From contig JBBSBE010000172.1 of NCBI GenBank assembly GCA_038251625.1, positions 1 through 7,169 of the forward strand: a DNA stretch of 7,169 nt, read 5' to 3'. The position numbers and the translations under genes are program-made. Numbering within the stretch: position 1 is the stretch's first letter; every line of letters starts with the position of its first letter. The stretch is from JBBQXK01 sp038251625 (GTDB lineage: Bacteria; Pseudomonadota; Alphaproteobacteria; Rhodobacterales; Rhodobacteraceae). The notes below the pieces were generated by a model, which worked only from the letters and a program-made list of their open reading frames with translations, did no database searches and was not told the origin of the DNA. This document shows positions 5,835-7,169 of this stretch, piece after piece.

Positions 5835-7013
5835 TCAGGGGGTAAAGGCTGCGAGACGACGGAACATTTCGCTGATACCGGCCGCATCGGCATTGGCAAA
5901 GGCGATGCGCAACTGGCGCGCGCCCTCGGGGTGGCTGGCGGGCTGGAACATCGTGCCGGGCAGCATCAGAAGCGAGGCTTCGGTGACAAGGCGCTTGCAG
6001 AGCGTGACGCTGTCCATCGCGAAGGGGTGTTCGGCATAGGCGAAGTAGGCCCCGCAGCCAAGCAGGTGCCAGCCTTGCAGGCTGCCGAAACCCGCGATCA
6101 TCGCGGCCTTGCGGGCGAGGATTTCGGCGCGTTCGCCCGCCACGAACTGCGACAGGTTGCGCAGGCCCCAAAGCGCCCCGATCTGGCCCAGCTGGCTGGG
6201 GCAGATCGCGACGGTATCAAGAAACTTCTCCACCTCTGCCAGCCGCGCGGGCGCGGCGATCACGGCGCCGACGCGGTGGCCGGTCAGGCGGTATGCCTTG
6301 GAAAAGCTGTAGAGGTGGATGAACGTCCCGGCCCAGTCGGGATCGCTGAAAAGCGCGTGGGGGGCGCCTGTGCGGCTGTCGAAATCGCGGTAGGTTTCAT
6401 CGACGATGAGGGCCACGCCGTGCGCGCGCGCAAGATCGCGGAAGGCCGCGAGGGTTTCGCCGGGATACTCGGCGCCGCCGGGGTTGTTGGGGGACACGAG
6501 CACGATAGCGCGGGTTCGGGGCGTCATCAGCGCGGCGGCGTCGGCGGCGTCGGGGATCAGGCCTTTGCCCGTGGGCAGGGGCACGGTGGTCACGCCTGCC
6601 ATATCGAGCCACATCTTGTGATTGAAGTACCATGGGGTGGGCAGGATCACCTCATCCCCGGCACCCGCGAGGGTGGACATCACGGCGGTGAAGGCCTGAT
6701 TGCAGCCTTGCGTGATCGCCACCTGCGAGGGCGCGATCTGGCCGCCATAGGCCGATGACCATTGCGCGGCAATCTCTTCGCGCAGCGCGGGCAAGCCGAG
6801 GACGGGGCCGTAAAGATGCGCGGCGGGATCGTTGAGGGCAGCCTCGGCGAGCGCCTGTCGCAGGCCGAGCGGCGGCGGGTCGACCGGGGCGGCCTGGCTT
6901 ACGTTGATGAGCGGGCGGTCGGGCGGGAAGGTGACGCCCGTCAGCCAGCGCCGCGCCTCCATCACCGGGGGCGGTTCGGTTGCGGCCATGGCGGGGTTGA
7001 GGGGCAGGGTCAT
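5835..7013 (-). CDS. Class I/II pyridoxal-phosphate aminotransferase
   Basis: The product has 392 residues, the usual length for fold-type I aminotransferases of the aspartate aminotransferase superfamily (COG0436-like), and is cytoplasmic. Visible landmarks are YGPVLGLPALREEIA (68-82), the PLP phosphate-binding turn TQGCNQAF (101-108), PTPWYFNH (125-132), SPNNPGG with Asn177 (174-180), VDETYRDF with Asp205 and Tyr208 (204-211), SFSKAYRLTGHRVG with the Schiff-base Lys239 and Arg247 (236-249), and RQLRIAFAN with the substrate-carboxylate Arg369 (366-374). All catalytic residues are present, so an active enzyme is expected. The substrate cannot be read from the sequence. Adjacency to trpE hints at amino-acid metabolism but proves nothing. 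The ATG at 7013 has a modest GGCGGA 8 bases upstream. An internal ATG at residue 9 lacks any such signal. The ppiD-like gene follows after 59 bases on the same strand. Confidence 0.93.
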   Translation of the reverse strand: MTLPLNPAMAATEPPPVMEARRWLTGVTFPPDRPLINVSQAAPVDPPPLGLRQALAEAALNDPAAHLYGPVLGLPALREEIAAQWSSAYGGQIAPSQVAITQGCNQAFTAVMSTLAGAGDEVILPTPWYFNHKMWLDMAGVTTVPLPTGKGLIPDAADAAALMTPRTRAIVLVSPNNPGGAEYPGETLAAFRDLARAHGVALIVDETYRDFDSRTGAPHALFSDPDWAGTFIHLYSFSKAYRLTGHRVGAVIAAPARLAEVEKFLDTVAICPSQLGQIGALWGLRNLSQFVAGERAEILARKAAMIAGFGSLQGWHLLGCGAYFAYAEHPFAMDSVTLCKRLVTEASLLMLPGTMFQPASHPEGARQLRIAFANADAAGISEMFRRLAAFTP

Positions 7014-7045
7014 CGGATAGGTCCGCCGGAGTTGGGGATATCGGG

Positions 7046-7078
7046 ATTATCTACACCGCATCGCGCGGGCGTTCACAA
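7046..7078 (-). promoter_or_regulatory. Possible promoter upstream of the aminotransferase gene
   Basis: The 69-base gap before the aminotransferase gene contains a short AT-rich island, unusual for this window. The minus strand has TTGTGA at 7078-7073 and TAGATAAT at 7053-7046. GATAAT fits the -10 consensus at five of six positions, but it lies 21 bases from TTGTGA, too far for an ideal sigma-70 promoter. TAGATA at 19 bases fits less well. A start near 7040 would leave a leader of about 27 bases. Confidence 0.28.
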
Positions 7079-7082
7079 GCGG

Positions 7083-7169
7083 TCAGCCGCGCCGCAGGAT
7101 CCGCCATTCGCGCCAGACGAGGGCGATCATGATGGTATCGAAGCCCGACAGGATCAGCAGCGGCGGCGA
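7083..7169 (-). CDS. C-terminal end of an unidentified membrane protein, truncated by the window edge
   Basis: The minus strand is open from the window edge to a TGA at 7085-7083 and encodes the last 28 residues of a protein. They read as a hydrophobic stretch (PPLLILSGFDTIMIALVW) followed by an Arg-rich end (REWRILRRG). This pattern suits a final membrane helix with a short positively charged cytoplasmic tail. The stretch is too short to name a family. It lies on the same strand as the aminotransferase gene, 69 bases upstream of it. The evidence for a real gene is the coding-like composition, the helix-plus-arginine pattern and the position. Confidence 0.55.
   Translation of the reverse strand, partial: SPPLLILSGFDTIMIALVWREWRILRRG

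Noticed and set aside
3922..6039. A 705-codon open frame on the plus strand antisense to the ppiD-like gene
   Set aside because: It mirrors the codon bias of the opposite strand, matches no family I recognise and overlaps a gene with clear domain structure.
5776..6171. Upstream extension of the ppiD-like frame by 132 codons
   Set aside because: This part lies within the aminotransferase gene in another frame, has shadow-like Arg/His-rich composition and would bury the Lys-rich N-terminus and membrane helix.

Overview
This is a GC-rich, densely coded stretch of bacterial chromosome. Protein style (Ala/Gly/Arg-rich), codon use and the specific versions of TrpE, the PpiD-like protein and the YHS protein point to an alphaproteobacterium of the Rhodobacterales (Rhodobacter/Paracoccaceae type). 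No rRNA, tRNA, CRISPR, insertion sequence, phage or plasmid hallmark is visible, and no gap between genes exceeds about 100 bases.

Layout, left to right. Bases 2-1702 (+) carry the 3' part of a gene for a YibQ-like 'divergent polysaccharide deacetylase': a Pro/Ala/Val/Glu-rich linker of about 360 residues, then a roughly 205-residue NodB-fold-like domain that seems to lack the metal ligands. It ends at a strong GC hairpin (1732-1763) that separates it from a convergent minus-strand gene series. Read in the direction of transcription, that series is: the C-terminal end of an unidentified membrane protein (7169-7083), a class I/II PLP aminotransferase (7013-5835), a PpiD/SurA_N-type membrane-anchored periplasmic chaperone (5775-3907), trpE, anthranilate synthase component I (3904-2393), and an exported YHS-domain protein (2290-1772).

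How the genes relate. The PpiD-like gene and trpE are separated by only 2 bases, and trpE has no visible Shine-Dalgarno, so TrpE is probably made by translational coupling to the chaperone. No trp leader or attenuator precedes trpE directly. Feedback inhibition through the intact LES element in TrpE is the tryptophan control that can be seen. trpG does not follow trpE and TrpE is not a TrpEG fusion, so the glutamine amidotransferase subunit must be encoded elsewhere.

The window looks like ordinary core chromosome, and I do not see a convincing undescribed system. The points most worth checking are the apparent loss of catalytic residues in both the deacetylase-like domain and the parvulin-like domain, the trpE coupling, and a 17-base exact repeat shared by the start of trpE and the end of the YHS gene.
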